64,000 bases of DNA from Rhizobium sp. N324 (GTDB taxonomy: Bacteria > Pseudomonadota > Alphaproteobacteria > Rhizobiales > Rhizobiaceae), in the NCBI RefSeq assembly GCF_001664485.1, contig NZ_CP013630.1, forward strand, positions 1,119,001 to 1,183,000, read 5' to 3'. Within the stretch, counting starts at the first letter, position 1; each line of letters begins with the position of its first letter. Below are positions 9,235-18,270 of this stretch, in pieces. The notes under the pieces are model-generated. The model did no database searches. It was given only the letters and a program-made list of their open reading frames with translations, and was not told where the DNA came from. The position numbers were made by a program, and so were the translations under genes.

Positions 9235-9450
9235 ATGAGGCTGTCAGCTCTTGTTCGATCGGCCGCAGCCGTAGCGCTGCTCTTTGTCTTCACATCCACC
9301 GACGTCACCGCCAAGGGCGGCAAGCATCACAGAAGCTGTGCGGAGCTGCAGGCGATGAAGGATCATGGTCTGACCGGCGGTAAACATGCCGGCGACGGGC
9401 CCGAGAAAAGGGCAAAGATCGAAAGGAAGATGAGGAAGAAAGGCTGTTAG
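9235..9450 (+). CDS. small exported basic protein
   Basis: A 71-residue protein starting MRLSALVRS, with a hydrophobic signal segment ending near DVTAKGG. The mature part is short, very basic and His/Lys-rich, with one cysteine in the middle (HHRSCAEL) and one at the very end (KKGC). A GGAGAGGG ribosome site precedes the ATG. Its lysine-rich tail ending in cysteine resembles that of the divergent repeat protein at 8434-9006, which may mean a shared origin or role. Function unknown. Confidence 0.6.
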   Translation: MRLSALVRSAAAVALLFVFTSTDVTAKGGKHHRSCAELQAMKDHGLTGGKHAGDGPEKRAKIERKMRKKGC

Positions 9451-9705
9451 GCCGACGAAGCCGCCGACAGTTTCGCAGTGGAGGCAAAGCCAGCCAACGT
9501 CGCTCTATCAGCGCGTGTGCATAGCGGCGCCAAACTCGATCGATGCGAGTGCGAAAGCGATGAATTCCGCTTGATCGCCGGTGAGCGGCATTCCCAGGAC
9601 TACCTTTGGAATTTTCATGCACTAGATGGCGCTCGGGAAGAGGAAGCCACCGCCGCCATGGAGGGAGAAGCGGCACGCCGAAAAATGGACGAAGAGGAAG
9701 ACTGC

Positions 9706-10137
9706 ATGACGATCGAGGACATCATCGAGACCTTGGAAAAGACGGATATGCCCGACGGCCGGATCGACGCCTTCATCACCTGCGCCTTCTTGTTGAAGCA
9801 GCTCCGGCCGGCCGAGCCGAAGGATTTCGACGGTCCCCACGATTACATGCCGAGCAGCATCAGGTCGCAGCACGGCTTCCTGATGGCGCGGCCTTTCACC
9901 CATGACGTCAATCACGCCATCGATCTCTGCCGGGAAGTCCGGCCGGATGCGGTCTGGCACCTCGCCCGCGGCCGCCAGACTTCGGATGATTGCCTCTACG
10001 GTGCCCAGCTGCGCGCGATCAATGGCGGCGAAAGCGTGCTCGGCGAAGCCGAGAGCAATCACGCCGCACTGGCGCTGACGCTTGCGGCGCTGCGGGCGCA
10101 TGTGCGGCAGGAAAGCGAAAAGAGGGCAGGGGCGTAA
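9706..10137 (+). CDS. hypothetical protein, possibly phage ABA-sandwich-like
   Basis: A 143-residue acidic protein starting MTIEDIIETLEK, with GAGGAAG just upstream; the frame is open upstream to about 9478 but that part looks non-coding. It has no signal peptide or membrane segment. A central tryptophan-containing stretch (AVWHLARGRQ) is followed by a C-terminal helix rich in alanine and leucine (HAALALTLAALRAH). This pattern recalls phage-type ABA-sandwich small proteins, but that is only a resemblance. Function unknown. Confidence 0.5.
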   Translation: MTIEDIIETLEKTDMPDGRIDAFITCAFLLKQLRPAEPKDFDGPHDYMPSSIRSQHGFLMARPFTHDVNHAIDLCREVRPDAVWHLARGRQTSDDCLYGAQLRAINGGESVLGEAESNHAALALTLAALRAHVRQESEKRAGA

Positions 10138-10183
10138 CGACGCGCCGGCCCGTATGGCAGCCTATTGAAGATCCGCAGCAAGT

Positions 10184-10870
10184 CTACGCATCGACCGGAA
10201 AAAGCATTAGAAACTGCCGGTCGCCTTCGGGCGAGAAGAGGATCGAGCGGCTTTCGGCCGTGCGCCGCGCCCAGCCCTTGTCGAGGAAATTTGACAGCAG
10301 CGCCTTGCCGAGGCTGCCGGCTAGATGGGCGCGTCTTTCGCTCCAGTCGAGGCAGGAGCGGCAAAGCGGGCGGCGCGACGATCGAAGCGCACCGGCATCG
10401 ATACCGATGCATTTGAGATCGCTTTCGCCCTTTTCGGTCAGAGACAGCCCGTCGCCGACCGCGTCGATCGCGCCTGAGGCAATCAGGCTGTCGAGCATGC
10501 GCACGCCGTAATCGCCGGCGAGATGATCGTAGCAGATGCGCGCCTTGCGCAGCGCCGGCTCCTTCGGCCCCGGCCGGTGGCGCAGATGCCCGCGCCCGGC
10601 GGCAAAGCCCATCATGCTTTCGATCAGTCGGGCGACGGCTTCGTCGGCCAGCGTGAAATAGCGGTGGCGCCCCTGCTTGCGCTGGGCAAGCAGCCCGCCG
10701 GCTTCAAGCTTGGAGAGATGGGTGCTCGCCGTCTGCACCGTGATGCCGCCGACGCCGGCGAGCTCGGTCGCCGTCAATGCGCGGCCGCCGGTCAGCGCCG
10801 CCAGCATGTTGGCGCGGGCGGGATCGCCGATGAGCGCGCCGATCTGCGCAATGTCAGGACCTTCCTTCAT
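10184..10870 (-). CDS. ArsR-family winged-helix transcriptional regulator
   Basis: A 228-residue regulator. The N-terminal 95 residues form an ArsR-type winged helix (LIGDPARANMLAAL, then the recognition helix TVQTASTHLSKLEAGGL and the wing RKQGRHRYFTL). The longer C-terminal part has a C-x2-C pair followed by LDWSERRAHLAG, typical of a subgroup of alphaproteobacterial ArsR proteins. The N-terminus shows no classic metal-binding ELCVCDL box, so the signal may not be a metal. It is divergent from the NIPSNAP and monooxygenase pair, which it probably controls. Confidence 0.85.
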   Translation of the reverse strand: MKEGPDIAQIGALIGDPARANMLAALTGGRALTATELAGVGGITVQTASTHLSKLEAGGLLAQRKQGRHRYFTLADEAVARLIESMMGFAAGRGHLRHRPGPKEPALRKARICYDHLAGDYGVRMLDSLIASGAIDAVGDGLSLTEKGESDLKCIGIDAGALRSSRRPLCRSCLDWSERRAHLAGSLGKALLSNFLDKGWARRTAESRSILFSPEGDRQFLMLFPVDA

Positions 10871-10871
10871 A

Positions 10872-10889
10872 CTTCGATCGTAACCGAAG
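10872..10889. promoter_or_regulatory. candidate operator for the ArsR regulator
   Basis: A short inverted repeat (CTTCG, 8-nt spacer, CGAAG) lies between the divergent ArsR gene and the NIPSNAP gene, within 70 bp that must hold both promoters. The symmetry is modest, so the assignment is tentative. Confidence 0.3.
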
Positions 10890-10939
10890 CATCGCCGTCA
10901 GGCAATGTGCGAAAACGGACAGGCACAAAGGAGAACCCG

Positions 10940-11269
10940 ATGATCACCTGCTTCATCCGCTATCAGATCGACCCCTTCAAGAAAGAGGCCTTTGCCGAAT
11001 ATGCCCGCAACTGGGGTCAGGCCATCCCTCGGAACGGCGCTGACCTGATCGGCTATTTCGGCCCGCACGAGGGATCGGCGACGACCGCCTACGGCGTCTA
11101 CAACATCGAAAGCCTCACCGCCTACGAAGCCTATCGCGCCAGGCTGGCCGCCGATCCGCTTGGCCGCGACAATTACGAATTCGCCAGGCGCGAAGCCTTC
11201 ATTCTCAAGGAGGACCGCATCTTCCTCAAAAACGTCTCCGCTCCTCACGCCAGGCTGGTGCTGCCATGA
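10940..11269 (+). CDS. NIPSNAP-family protein
   Basis: A 109-residue protein with the ferredoxin-like alpha/beta fold of the NIPSNAP family: MITCFIRYQIDPFKKEAF at the N-terminus, then a tyrosine/glycine-rich middle (LIGYFGPHEG) and a repeated YEAYRARL helix. Members are dimeric and often found next to monooxygenase-like proteins; the biochemical role is generally unclear. The start has an AAAGGAGAA ribosome site. Its stop overlaps the ATG of the next gene, so the two are translationally coupled. Confidence 0.8.
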   Translation: MITCFIRYQIDPFKKEAFAEYARNWGQAIPRNGADLIGYFGPHEGSATTAYGVYNIESLTAYEAYRARLAADPLGRDNYEFARREAFILKEDRIFLKNVSAPHARLVLP

Positions 11270-11616
11270 TCGCCGTCATCTTCGAAGTCGTGCCCTATAT
11301 GGGCGAACGCCACAAATATCTCGATCTCGCCGGCGAATTGCGATCCGAGCTCGAAAAGATCGACGGTTTCATCTCGATCGAGCGTTTCGAGAGCCTGAGC
11401 AACCGCGGCAAGCTGCTGTCGCTTTCCTTCTTCCGCGACGAGGAAGCCGTCCGCAACTGGCGCAATCTCGAAGCCCATCGCGCCGCCCAGCAGGCCGGCC
11501 GCGGCGGCATCTTCGCCGATTACCGCCTGCGCATCGCCAGTGTCCTGCGTGATTACGGCATGTTCGAACGCGACGAGGCGCCGGCGGATAGCCGCAAGGT
11601 GCATGATGCGGCGTGA
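11266..11616 (+). CDS. antibiotic biosynthesis monooxygenase (ABM)-domain protein
   Basis: A 116-residue protein of the dimeric alpha+beta barrel type: IAVIFEVVPYMGERHKYLDLA, then IDGFISIERFESL and a W-containing helix (AVRNWRNLEAHRAAQ). This is the ABM/YgiN-like layout found in small quinone- or heme-linked monooxygenases. It overlaps the NIPSNAP gene by 4 bp and follows the same divergent ArsR regulator. The substrate is not known. Confidence 0.8.
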   Translation: MIAVIFEVVPYMGERHKYLDLAGELRSELEKIDGFISIERFESLSNRGKLLSLSFFRDEEAVRNWRNLEAHRAAQQAGRGGIFADYRLRIASVLRDYGMFERDEAPADSRKVHDAA

Positions 11617-11728
11617 GGTCGAGAGCGAGCGCATCCCGCGCGGTCGCCAGGCTGGCGCTGTGAAAACTGCAGTTGGCGCAACCCGTTCGAACTATACGCG
11701 TGACAATGAATTTATTTCGTCTATCAAA

Positions 11729-12130
11729 ATGGAGAAAATCTATCTGCAGTTTAAATATCAAACAGCGGAAAATCATATCGTGTGGGCTTCAAAGATAATA
11801 AAATTTATATGGGCGGCTATATTTTCATTTATCTACATTGTCTTAGCGTTCTTCGTAATTTCGACGGCTCTCATGTTCATCCAGAATCCTGATTTCATTG
11901 GGGTGACATTCCCAGAGCGAGCAATCTCAGATGCCGCGCGCTTAACCGGCCGAAGTAAAAATGAAATCGACGGTGGATGCAGCATGAAAGGCAGCTATTT
12001 TGATAAGCAAGTTACCTGCGACATGAGGAGAGTGCAGGGTAATAAGATAACGGACACTGTGCTGTTGGAGTATAGGGTGATGTTTGACACGATCATGAGT
12101 TTTAACGACATCCGGGAAAATCTTGAATAA
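11729..12130 (+). CDS. hypothetical single-pass membrane protein, AT-rich
   Basis: About 133 residues starting MEKIYLQFKYQ. One strong membrane segment (about residues 25-55, IIKFIWAAIFSFIYIVLAFFV) is followed by a soluble domain with two cysteines (DGGCSMKG and QVTCDMRR). Base composition is clearly lower in GC than all neighbours and the codon choice (ATA, TTA, AAA) is atypical, which points to acquired DNA. The frame is open upstream to 11540, but that part overlaps the ABM gene and looks non-coding. No family is recognised. Confidence 0.5.
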   Translation: MEKIYLQFKYQTAENHIVWASKIIKFIWAAIFSFIYIVLAFFVISTALMFIQNPDFIGVTFPERAISDAARLTGRSKNEIDGGCSMKGSYFDKQVTCDMRRVQGNKITDTVLLEYRVMFDTIMSFNDIRENLE

Positions 12131-12210
12131 AGAGATGTTTGACGTGGTTGCGGCCATCTCCGCCGGCCAGCTTGGCTGTTACCCACAGCGCTCCGGTCCT
12201 GCTAGTGATT

Positions 12211-12350
12211 GCCCCTCACCCTAACCCTCTCCCCGTTCTGACGGGGAGAGGGGGCGTGCCCTGCGAGGGGCTGGAGAGAGACGGAGAGGTCGCGGCATGT
12301 CCCCTTCGCCCCGTTTACGGGGAGAAGGTGGCGGCAGCCGGATGAGGGGC
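12211..12350. repeat. rhizobial palindromic intergenic repeat (RIME-like)
   Basis: About 140 bp starting GCCCCTCACCCTAACCCTCT and ending GGATGAGGGGC, with two internal hairpins (CTCCCCGTTCTGACGGGGAG and CCCGTTTACGGGG). Closely related copies are at 23551, 33125, 48221 and 60143. It resembles the mosaic intergenic elements (RIME) described from rhizobia; the exact family was not checked. Together with the IS remnant at 12391 it fills most of the 459-bp gap before ccrM. Confidence 0.8.
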
Positions 12351-12390
12351 GGCCCTCGCCGATCTCCTAGGCCGGGAGTATTGAGCTCCT

Positions 12391-12479
12391 GTTCGTGTCC
12401 CCGACCAGCGAAAAACGCCGCAACCCAAAGACAATCAATGTCTTCCGTCCGGCCCCGCATCTTTTAACTGGACAGCAGT
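12391..12479. mobile_element. remnant: solo right end of an IS4-family element
   Basis: TTTTAACTGGACAGCAGT at 12462-12479 matches the right terminus of the intact IS4-type element at 28022-29290 in 17 of 18 positions. The sequence upstream (CTCC..TTCGTGTCC, then AATCAATG) also aligns with the region between that element's transposase start and its right end. No left end or transposase is present, so this is a fossil end about 110 bp upstream of ccrM. Confidence 0.6.
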
Positions 12480-12577
12480 GATTGTCGCCCGAATAAATTC
12501 CCGAAATCGGCCACCCCTTCAGGCTTTGGTAACTAAGTTGCGTAACCATAACGGAGAGTTAAGCGTCAAGCGTATGA

Positions 12578-13732
<1,155 letters not shown>

Positions 13733-13798
13733 GCACCGCCTCCAGCAGATCGAAATACCTTCTTCCGGTTTCCCTCCAGTTGCGGAAGAAGGCTAAGG

Positions 13799-13833
13799 CG
13801 CCCGGGGCTCGAACCCCGGGCGTCTTCTATTTT
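13799..13833 (+). terminator. rho-independent terminator after ccrM
   Basis: A perfect 9-bp stem CGCCCGGGG/CCCCGGGCG (13799-13807 with 13814-13822), loop CTCGAA, then a T-rich tail (TCTTCTATTTT). It lies between two convergent genes and ends ccrM transcription; the tail on the other strand is weaker. Confidence 0.85.
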
Positions 13834-13844
13834 AGAAATCCCAA

Positions 13845-14210
13845 TCAGAACTGTTTGTAGTCGGTGACGTCGACGCGAGTGATGCGACCCTCGCCATTGA
13901 AGGTGATCGTCTCCTCGCCCTCGCGGATCAGCGGCTTACCCGTCTTGCTGTGGGTGGCGCTGAGAGACCAGACCGCCCGGCCGGATAGCGGCGTCAGCGT
14001 CTCCACCAGCGAATTTTCCGCCGTCTGATCGGGATAGTCGTCGAAATATTTTCGGAAGGCGGCCATGATCTCAGCCCGTCCGGCAAGACTGCCGACGCCG
14101 TTCGAGACATAGGTGGCGTCTTCGGCGAAATAGCCCTCGATCACGCGAAAATCCAGCGCGTTGATCGCGGCGTGAAAGCGTTCGATTTCCTCTGCCGGGT
14201 CGAAAGCCAT
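13845..14210 (-). CDS. SnoaL/NTF2-like fold protein
   Basis: A 121-residue protein with the cone-like NTF2 fold: FHAAINALDFRVIEGYFAEDATYVSNG at the N-terminus, AFRKYFDDYP in the middle and a C-terminal strand ending RVDVTDYKQF. Members include SnoaL-type cyclases, isomerases and many uncharacterised proteins. It begins 4 bp after the HAD gene and is the last gene of mutY-HAD-SnoaL, ending just before the ccrM terminator. Confidence 0.75.
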   Translation of the reverse strand: MAFDPAEEIERFHAAINALDFRVIEGYFAEDATYVSNGVGSLAGRAEIMAAFRKYFDDYPDQTAENSLVETLTPLSGRAVWSLSATHSKTGKPLIREGEETITFNGEGRITRVDVTDYKQF

Positions 14211-14214
14211 GGGT

Positions 14215-14829
14215 TCAGACCTTCACGCCGTAAGCGGCAAGATCGCTGCGCAGCTTCTCCGCGCCTGAAAACAGCACCGCGTTCCAGCCGAATTCCTTGG
14301 CGCCTTCGACATTAACAGGCGCATCGTCGATGAAGATCGTCGCCTTGGGGTCGAGGCCGAAGCTGTTCGTATGGCTCTCGTAGATGGCGAGATCCGGCTT
14401 GATCAGGCCGACATCGCCGGAAACGGTGACGCCGCGCGGCTTGGTCAGGAAGGGGAAACGCGCCTGCGCCTCGCGAAAAGTGTCGGAGGCGAAGTTGGTC
14501 AGCATCGTCACGTCGCGCCCTTCGGCGATCAGCCCTTCCATGATCGCGACGCTGTCGTCATAGGCGTGCGGCACCATCTCGTGCCAATATTTGCGGAAGG
14601 CACGGATATGTTCCTCGCGGGCAGGGTGCTCGGCAATCAGCAGCGCTTCGGCCTCCGCCCAGGTGCGGCCGCGGTCCTGCTCGATATTCCAGTCATGGGT
14701 GCAGATGTTGGCGAAGAACCAGTTGCGCTCGGTCTCGTCGGGAATGAGCCGGCTGAAGGGAAGATTCGGATCGTAATGAATGAGGACTTTGCCGATATCG
14801 AAAACAATATGCTTTATCTTGGTGGTCAT
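14215..14829 (-). CDS. HAD-superfamily hydrolase
   Basis: A 204-residue HAD phosphatase of the YihX type. The first motif reads VFDIGKVLIHYDP, in which the second aspartate of the usual DxD is replaced by glycine (DIGKV), as in several YihX/haloacid dehalogenase-like members. Motif II is LTNFASD, motif III is the lysine in GLIKPD, and motif IV is FIDDAPVNVEGA. Its start overlaps the stop of mutY by 4 bp, so the two are coupled. The substrate is unknown. Confidence 0.85.
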   Translation of the reverse strand: MTTKIKHIVFDIGKVLIHYDPNLPFSRLIPDETERNWFFANICTHDWNIEQDRGRTWAEAEALLIAEHPAREEHIRAFRKYWHEMVPHAYDDSVAIMEGLIAEGRDVTMLTNFASDTFREAQARFPFLTKPRGVTVSGDVGLIKPDLAIYESHTNSFGLDPKATIFIDDAPVNVEGAKEFGWNAVLFSGAEKLRSDLAAYGVKV

Positions 14830-15935
14830 GGTCGTCCCTTGGATGTTTTGAACGCGCGAGGAATAGCCGTTGCGATCGCTTTTTTCATGACGGTCGGCAA
14901 GGCCTGCGCCTCAAGATTTGTAACCGGCTCCCACCATTCGTCATTCATATCGCCCTTCGTTTTTGGCCTGCCGCCGATCGCCGTCCGCCAGATCGACAGC
15001 CTGAGCTCGAAATGGGTGAAGACATGGATGACGGTGCCGCAGGCCTGCCAGGCCGCCTCGAAGGGCGCGGCCGCAGAAGACGTCTCGCCGTCGATGCGCG
15101 CCGTCCACCCCGTCGTCGGCACCTCGGTCATGCCGCCGAGCAGGCCGCTTTCGGCGCGCCGCCTGAGCAGGATCTCGCCATCCTCAGTCACCGCGATGAA
15201 GGCCGCACCCTGCCGCACCGGCTTCTCCTTCTTCGCCGCCTTGACGGGGAAGAGCTCGGGACCGGAAAGCTTCAGCGCCTCGCAGGCGCCGCGGAACGGA
15301 CAGAGCGAACAGGCCGGCCGCTTCGGCGTGCAGATCGTCGCGCCGAGATCCATCATCGCCTGGGCGAAATCGCCGGGCCGGCTCGCCGGCGTCAGCAGCG
15401 CCACCTTTTGCTTCATCAGCGGCTTGGCGACCGGCAGCGGCGTGTCGATCGCATAAAGCCTGGAGATCACCCGCTCGACATTGCCGTCCATCACCGCCGC
15501 CTGCCGGTCGAAGGCGATGGCGGCGACGGCGGCGGCCGTATAATCACCGATGCCGGGCAGCGACTTCAGCCCTTCTTCGGTATCGGGAAAGATGCCGCCA
15601 TGCTCTTTCGCCACCGCCTCGGCGCATTTCTTCAGGTTGCGGGCTCGCGCGTAATAGCCGAGCCCGGCCCAGGCGGCCATGACGGCGTCGTTCTCGGCCA
15701 CGGCCAGATCAGTCACCGCAGGCCAGCGTTCGAGAAACCTGGCGAAATAGGGTTTGACCGCCTGCACCGTTGTTTGCTGCAGCATCACCTCCGACAGCCA
15801 GATGTGATAGGGATCGGGCTTGGCGCCACGCGCCGCCATGCCGGGCGAAACGCGCCAGGGCAGGTTGCGGTGATGCCGGTCGTACCAGTCGAGCAGGGGC
15901 TGTGCGGAGGGCGTGTCGGGTGTGGTGATCGTCAT
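14826..15935 (-). CDS. mutY: A/G-specific adenine glycosylase
   Basis: A base-excision enzyme that removes adenine mispaired with 8-oxoguanine. It has the N-terminal LPWR motif, the helix-hairpin-helix (LPGIGDYTAAAV) followed by the catalytic aspartate region (VMDGNVERVISRL), and the iron-sulfur loop C-x6-C-x2-C-x5-C. The C-terminal third is the NUDIX-like domain that reads 8-oxoG. The start MTITTPD gives 369 residues; the frame extends to 15992 (388 residues). It is divergent from the DciA-like gene. Confidence 0.93.
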   Translation of the reverse strand: MTITTPDTPSAQPLLDWYDRHHRNLPWRVSPGMAARGAKPDPYHIWLSEVMLQQTTVQAVKPYFARFLERWPAVTDLAVAENDAVMAAWAGLGYYARARNLKKCAEAVAKEHGGIFPDTEEGLKSLPGIGDYTAAAVAAIAFDRQAAVMDGNVERVISRLYAIDTPLPVAKPLMKQKVALLTPASRPGDFAQAMMDLGATICTPKRPACSLCPFRGACEALKLSGPELFPVKAAKKEKPVRQGAAFIAVTEDGEILLRRRAESGLLGGMTEVPTTGWTARIDGETSSAAAPFEAAWQACGTVIHVFTHFELRLSIWRTAIGGRPKTKGDMNDEWWEPVTNLEAQALPTVMKKAIATAIPRAFKTSKGRP

Positions 15936-16043
15936 GATTTGCCGGGATCGCGGGAAGTGCCTATACTTGGCGAAGCAATGCCGCGCGATCAAGCCGGTGA
16001 TGCGAATTGCCTGTGCGATTGGCAGAGGTGTCCAAGGGTTTCG

Positions 16044-16544
16044 ATGAGTTCTCCACGCAAAGGTGCAAAGCAGATTTCCGAGCTGGCGAACGGGCTGATC
16101 GATCCCGTCCTGGCGCGCCGCGCCGGCATCAACACGGCGCTGCTCGGCTCGTGGAGCGAAATCGCCGGCGAGGATTTCGCCGATTGCACCCGGCCGGAAA
16201 AGATCGCCTGGGCCCGCGGCGGCGGCGATGACGGCAGCTTCCGCCCCGGCGTGCTGACGATCGCCTGCGAAGGCGCGCGCGCGCTATTTCTCACCCATGC
16301 CCAAGGCGAACTCATCCAGCGCATCAACAGCTTCTTCGGCTTTTCCGCCGTCCACCAGATCCGCATCGTCCAGAAGCCGGTTTCCCAAGCAGCTCGCCGC
16401 TCCCGCACCCCGCCGCCGCTGAAGGGCGAGGCCGCCCGCAAGCTCGAAGGCATGATGGAGGGCATCGAGGGCGACAAGCTGCGCCAGGCGATCCAGCGCT
16501 TGGGGACCGCGGTGATGGGCAAGCGGGGGAGCGGTCGCCCATGA
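16044..16544 (+). CDS. DUF721 (DciA-like) protein, probable helicase-loader relative
   Basis: A 166-residue protein with the DUF721 core (residues about 20-110: LLGSWSEIAGEDFADCTRPEKI, then a VLTIACEGARALFLTHAQGELIQRIN stretch) and a basic Pro/Lys/Arg-rich tail. DciA proteins with this domain load the replicative helicase DnaB in most bacteria that lack DnaC. Whether this copy does so is an inference. In related rhizobia I recall the order mutY, DUF721, DsbA-like, smc; here the last two are displaced by about 6 kb. Confidence 0.8.
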   Translation: MSSPRKGAKQISELANGLIDPVLARRAGINTALLGSWSEIAGEDFADCTRPEKIAWARGGGDDGSFRPGVLTIACEGARALFLTHAQGELIQRINSFFGFSAVHQIRIVQKPVSQAARRSRTPPPLKGEAARKLEGMMEGIEGDKLRQAIQRLGTAVMGKRGSGRP

Positions 16545-16584
16545 GCAAGACGCGCTACGCTGCAGAGCATCACCGCGACCGCCG

Positions 16585-17028
16585 CTAAACGACACCCTTC
16601 TTCAGGATGAAATTGCCATAGGGCCGTATTTCCCCTGTCTGAACCACCGCAAAGCAGGATTCAGCCATCGGATAATAGGCGAAGCGCTCGATCGGCCTGC
16701 TCGTGATGCTGCGCTTTTCCGCCCCCGAGCAGAGCAATTCCACGTCCGCATGAACGGATAGCATGATGCCGGGTTGATCCGGATCCTCCATGTGCATGAG
16801 CGGCTGTTCGACGAAGTGATCGAGCGGCATGACCGCCAGGATCGCCTCTATGGCATCTGTGGCGCTGGCCGCGTTCATCGATACGAGTTTGCCGCTGACG
16901 GTCTTTTTCGACACGCGGCAGGCCGAGAAATTCTTGTCGACGATGGCGATCTCGTCGCCATGGCCCATCGCGCTCAATATCCACAAAAGATCCGGGCAAA
17001 GAATCCCGGGAATGTTTTTCAGTGCCAT
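16585..17028 (-). CDS. RbsD/FucU-family sugar mutarotase
   Basis: A 147-residue protein of the RbsD/FucU fold, catalysing anomer interconversion of a monosaccharide. The N-terminus PGILCPDLLWILSAMGHGDEIAIVDKNF contains the catalytic histidine region in the form typical of FucU (GHGDEI) rather than RbsD. ATG 17028 has a GGAGG ribosome site 8 bp upstream; the frame extends to 17187, but that part reads through the operator region. It faces a LacI regulator and a sugar ABC transporter, so it probably prepares the imported sugar. Confidence 0.82.
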   Translation of the reverse strand: MALKNIPGILCPDLLWILSAMGHGDEIAIVDKNFSACRVSKKTVSGKLVSMNAASATDAIEAILAVMPLDHFVEQPLMHMEDPDQPGIMLSVHADVELLCSGAEKRSITSRPIERFAYYPMAESCFAVVQTGEIRPYGNFILKKGVV

Positions 17029-17074
17029 CTTCGTTCCTCCCTTTGAACCCGTATAGCACATAAAGTGACGAAGA

Positions 17075-17094
17075 AAACGCTTGCGCAAACGTTT
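17075..17094. promoter_or_regulatory. LacI-type operator
   Basis: The 20-bp sequence AAACGCTTGCGCAAACGTTT is palindromic apart from one base pair and has the central TTGCGCAA common to LacI/RbsR-type operators. It lies 46 bp upstream of the FucU-like start, between that gene and the divergent lacI-type gene, and is the natural target of that regulator. Confidence 0.75.
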
Positions 17095-17265
17095 CGATAG
17101 CCATATATCGGTTTCAACCATTTCATTGGAGGATGAAATAGGTCGGTGACCGCCGAGGCTGGGGAGGCCTGTTCGAGGTCGGTTCAATCTTTCGAATTTG
17201 TTCTGGGAGTTGATGCGGCAGCAGTCTGAAGCTGCGCGTCAGGCGTATTGGCGAGGTCTGCAATC

Positions 17266-18270
17266 ATGGCGACAATCACTGATGTTGCGCGCGTCGCGGG
17301 CGTCTCGGTCTCCACCGTGTCGCACGTCGTCAACGGCACCCGGCATGTGAACGAAGCGACGGCCGCACTCGTCAGAGACGCCATCCAAAGCCTCGGATTC
17401 GTGCCGAACGCGGTGGCACGCTCGCTGGTGCGATCCTCGACCGACGCCGTCGGTATCGCGATCTCGATCAGCACCAACTACTATTTCAACGATATCGTCT
17501 CCTCCATCGAGCGAGCTTGCGCGGCCATCGGGCAGCTCGTATTTCTTTGCGACACGCAGAACGATCCTGAGACCGAGCTGAAGCTGGTCCGCGAACTCGT
17601 TCAGCGGCGCGTGGATGGGGTGATTCTGGCTCCATCAAGCGATCCGGAAAACCGCGCCGTCGACTATCTCAAATCCGCTCGCATGCCCTTCGTGCTCGTC
17701 GACCGTCTGACGGTTGCCGATGCGGATGGGGTTTGCCTGGACAACGAGGCGGCGATGGAGACGCTGATCGACCATCTTGTGGGCCACGGTCACCGTCGCA
17801 TCGGCCTCATCGCCGGCGAACCCGGGCTGCTCTCCACGATCGAACGCGTGCGTGGATATGTCGGCGCCATGCGCAAGCACGGGCTCGAGATCGATCGCAG
17901 TCTGATGAGCGAAGGCAATGCGAACAGTGCGGATGCCCGCCAATCGGCGTTTGACATCCTAAGCAGGGCGGACCGGCCGACGGCGATCGCCTCGGGCAAC
18001 AATCTGGCGACAATCGGCGTCATGCGCGCGGTGCGGGATCTTGGATTGCGCATCTCCGAGGATCTGGCGCTGATCGGCTTTGACGATTTCGACTGGGCAG
18101 ACTGCTTCGAGCCGCGGCTGACCGTCATGGCGCAGCCGAGCGAGACGATCGGCATGCAGGCCGCGGAAATGCTGTCGAGGCGGATCAAATCGAGCACGGA
18201 CAACCCGCGACAGGTCCGCCTGCCGGCAAAACTGGTAATTCGCCGCTCCTGCGGCTGCGGAGGGCATTAA
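17266..18270 (+). CDS. LacI-family transcriptional regulator
   Basis: A 334-residue regulator with an N-terminal LacI helix-turn-helix (ITDVARVAGVSVSTVSHVVNG) and hinge helix, then a periplasmic-binding-protein-like effector domain (VGIAISISTNYYFNDIVSSIE onward). It ends with RRSCGC, a common C-terminus of sugar-responsive members. The ABC ATPase gene starts at the very next base after its stop, so regulator and importer share a transcript and the protein probably controls itself through the operator at 17075. The inducer is unknown. Confidence 0.9.
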   Translation: MATITDVARVAGVSVSTVSHVVNGTRHVNEATAALVRDAIQSLGFVPNAVARSLVRSSTDAVGIAISISTNYYFNDIVSSIERACAAIGQLVFLCDTQNDPETELKLVRELVQRRVDGVILAPSSDPENRAVDYLKSARMPFVLVDRLTVADADGVCLDNEAAMETLIDHLVGHGHRRIGLIAGEPGLLSTIERVRGYVGAMRKHGLEIDRSLMSEGNANSADARQSAFDILSRADRPTAIASGNNLATIGVMRAVRDLGLRISEDLALIGFDDFDWADCFEPRLTVMAQPSETIGMQAAEMLSRRIKSSTDNPRQVRLPAKLVIRRSCGCGGH

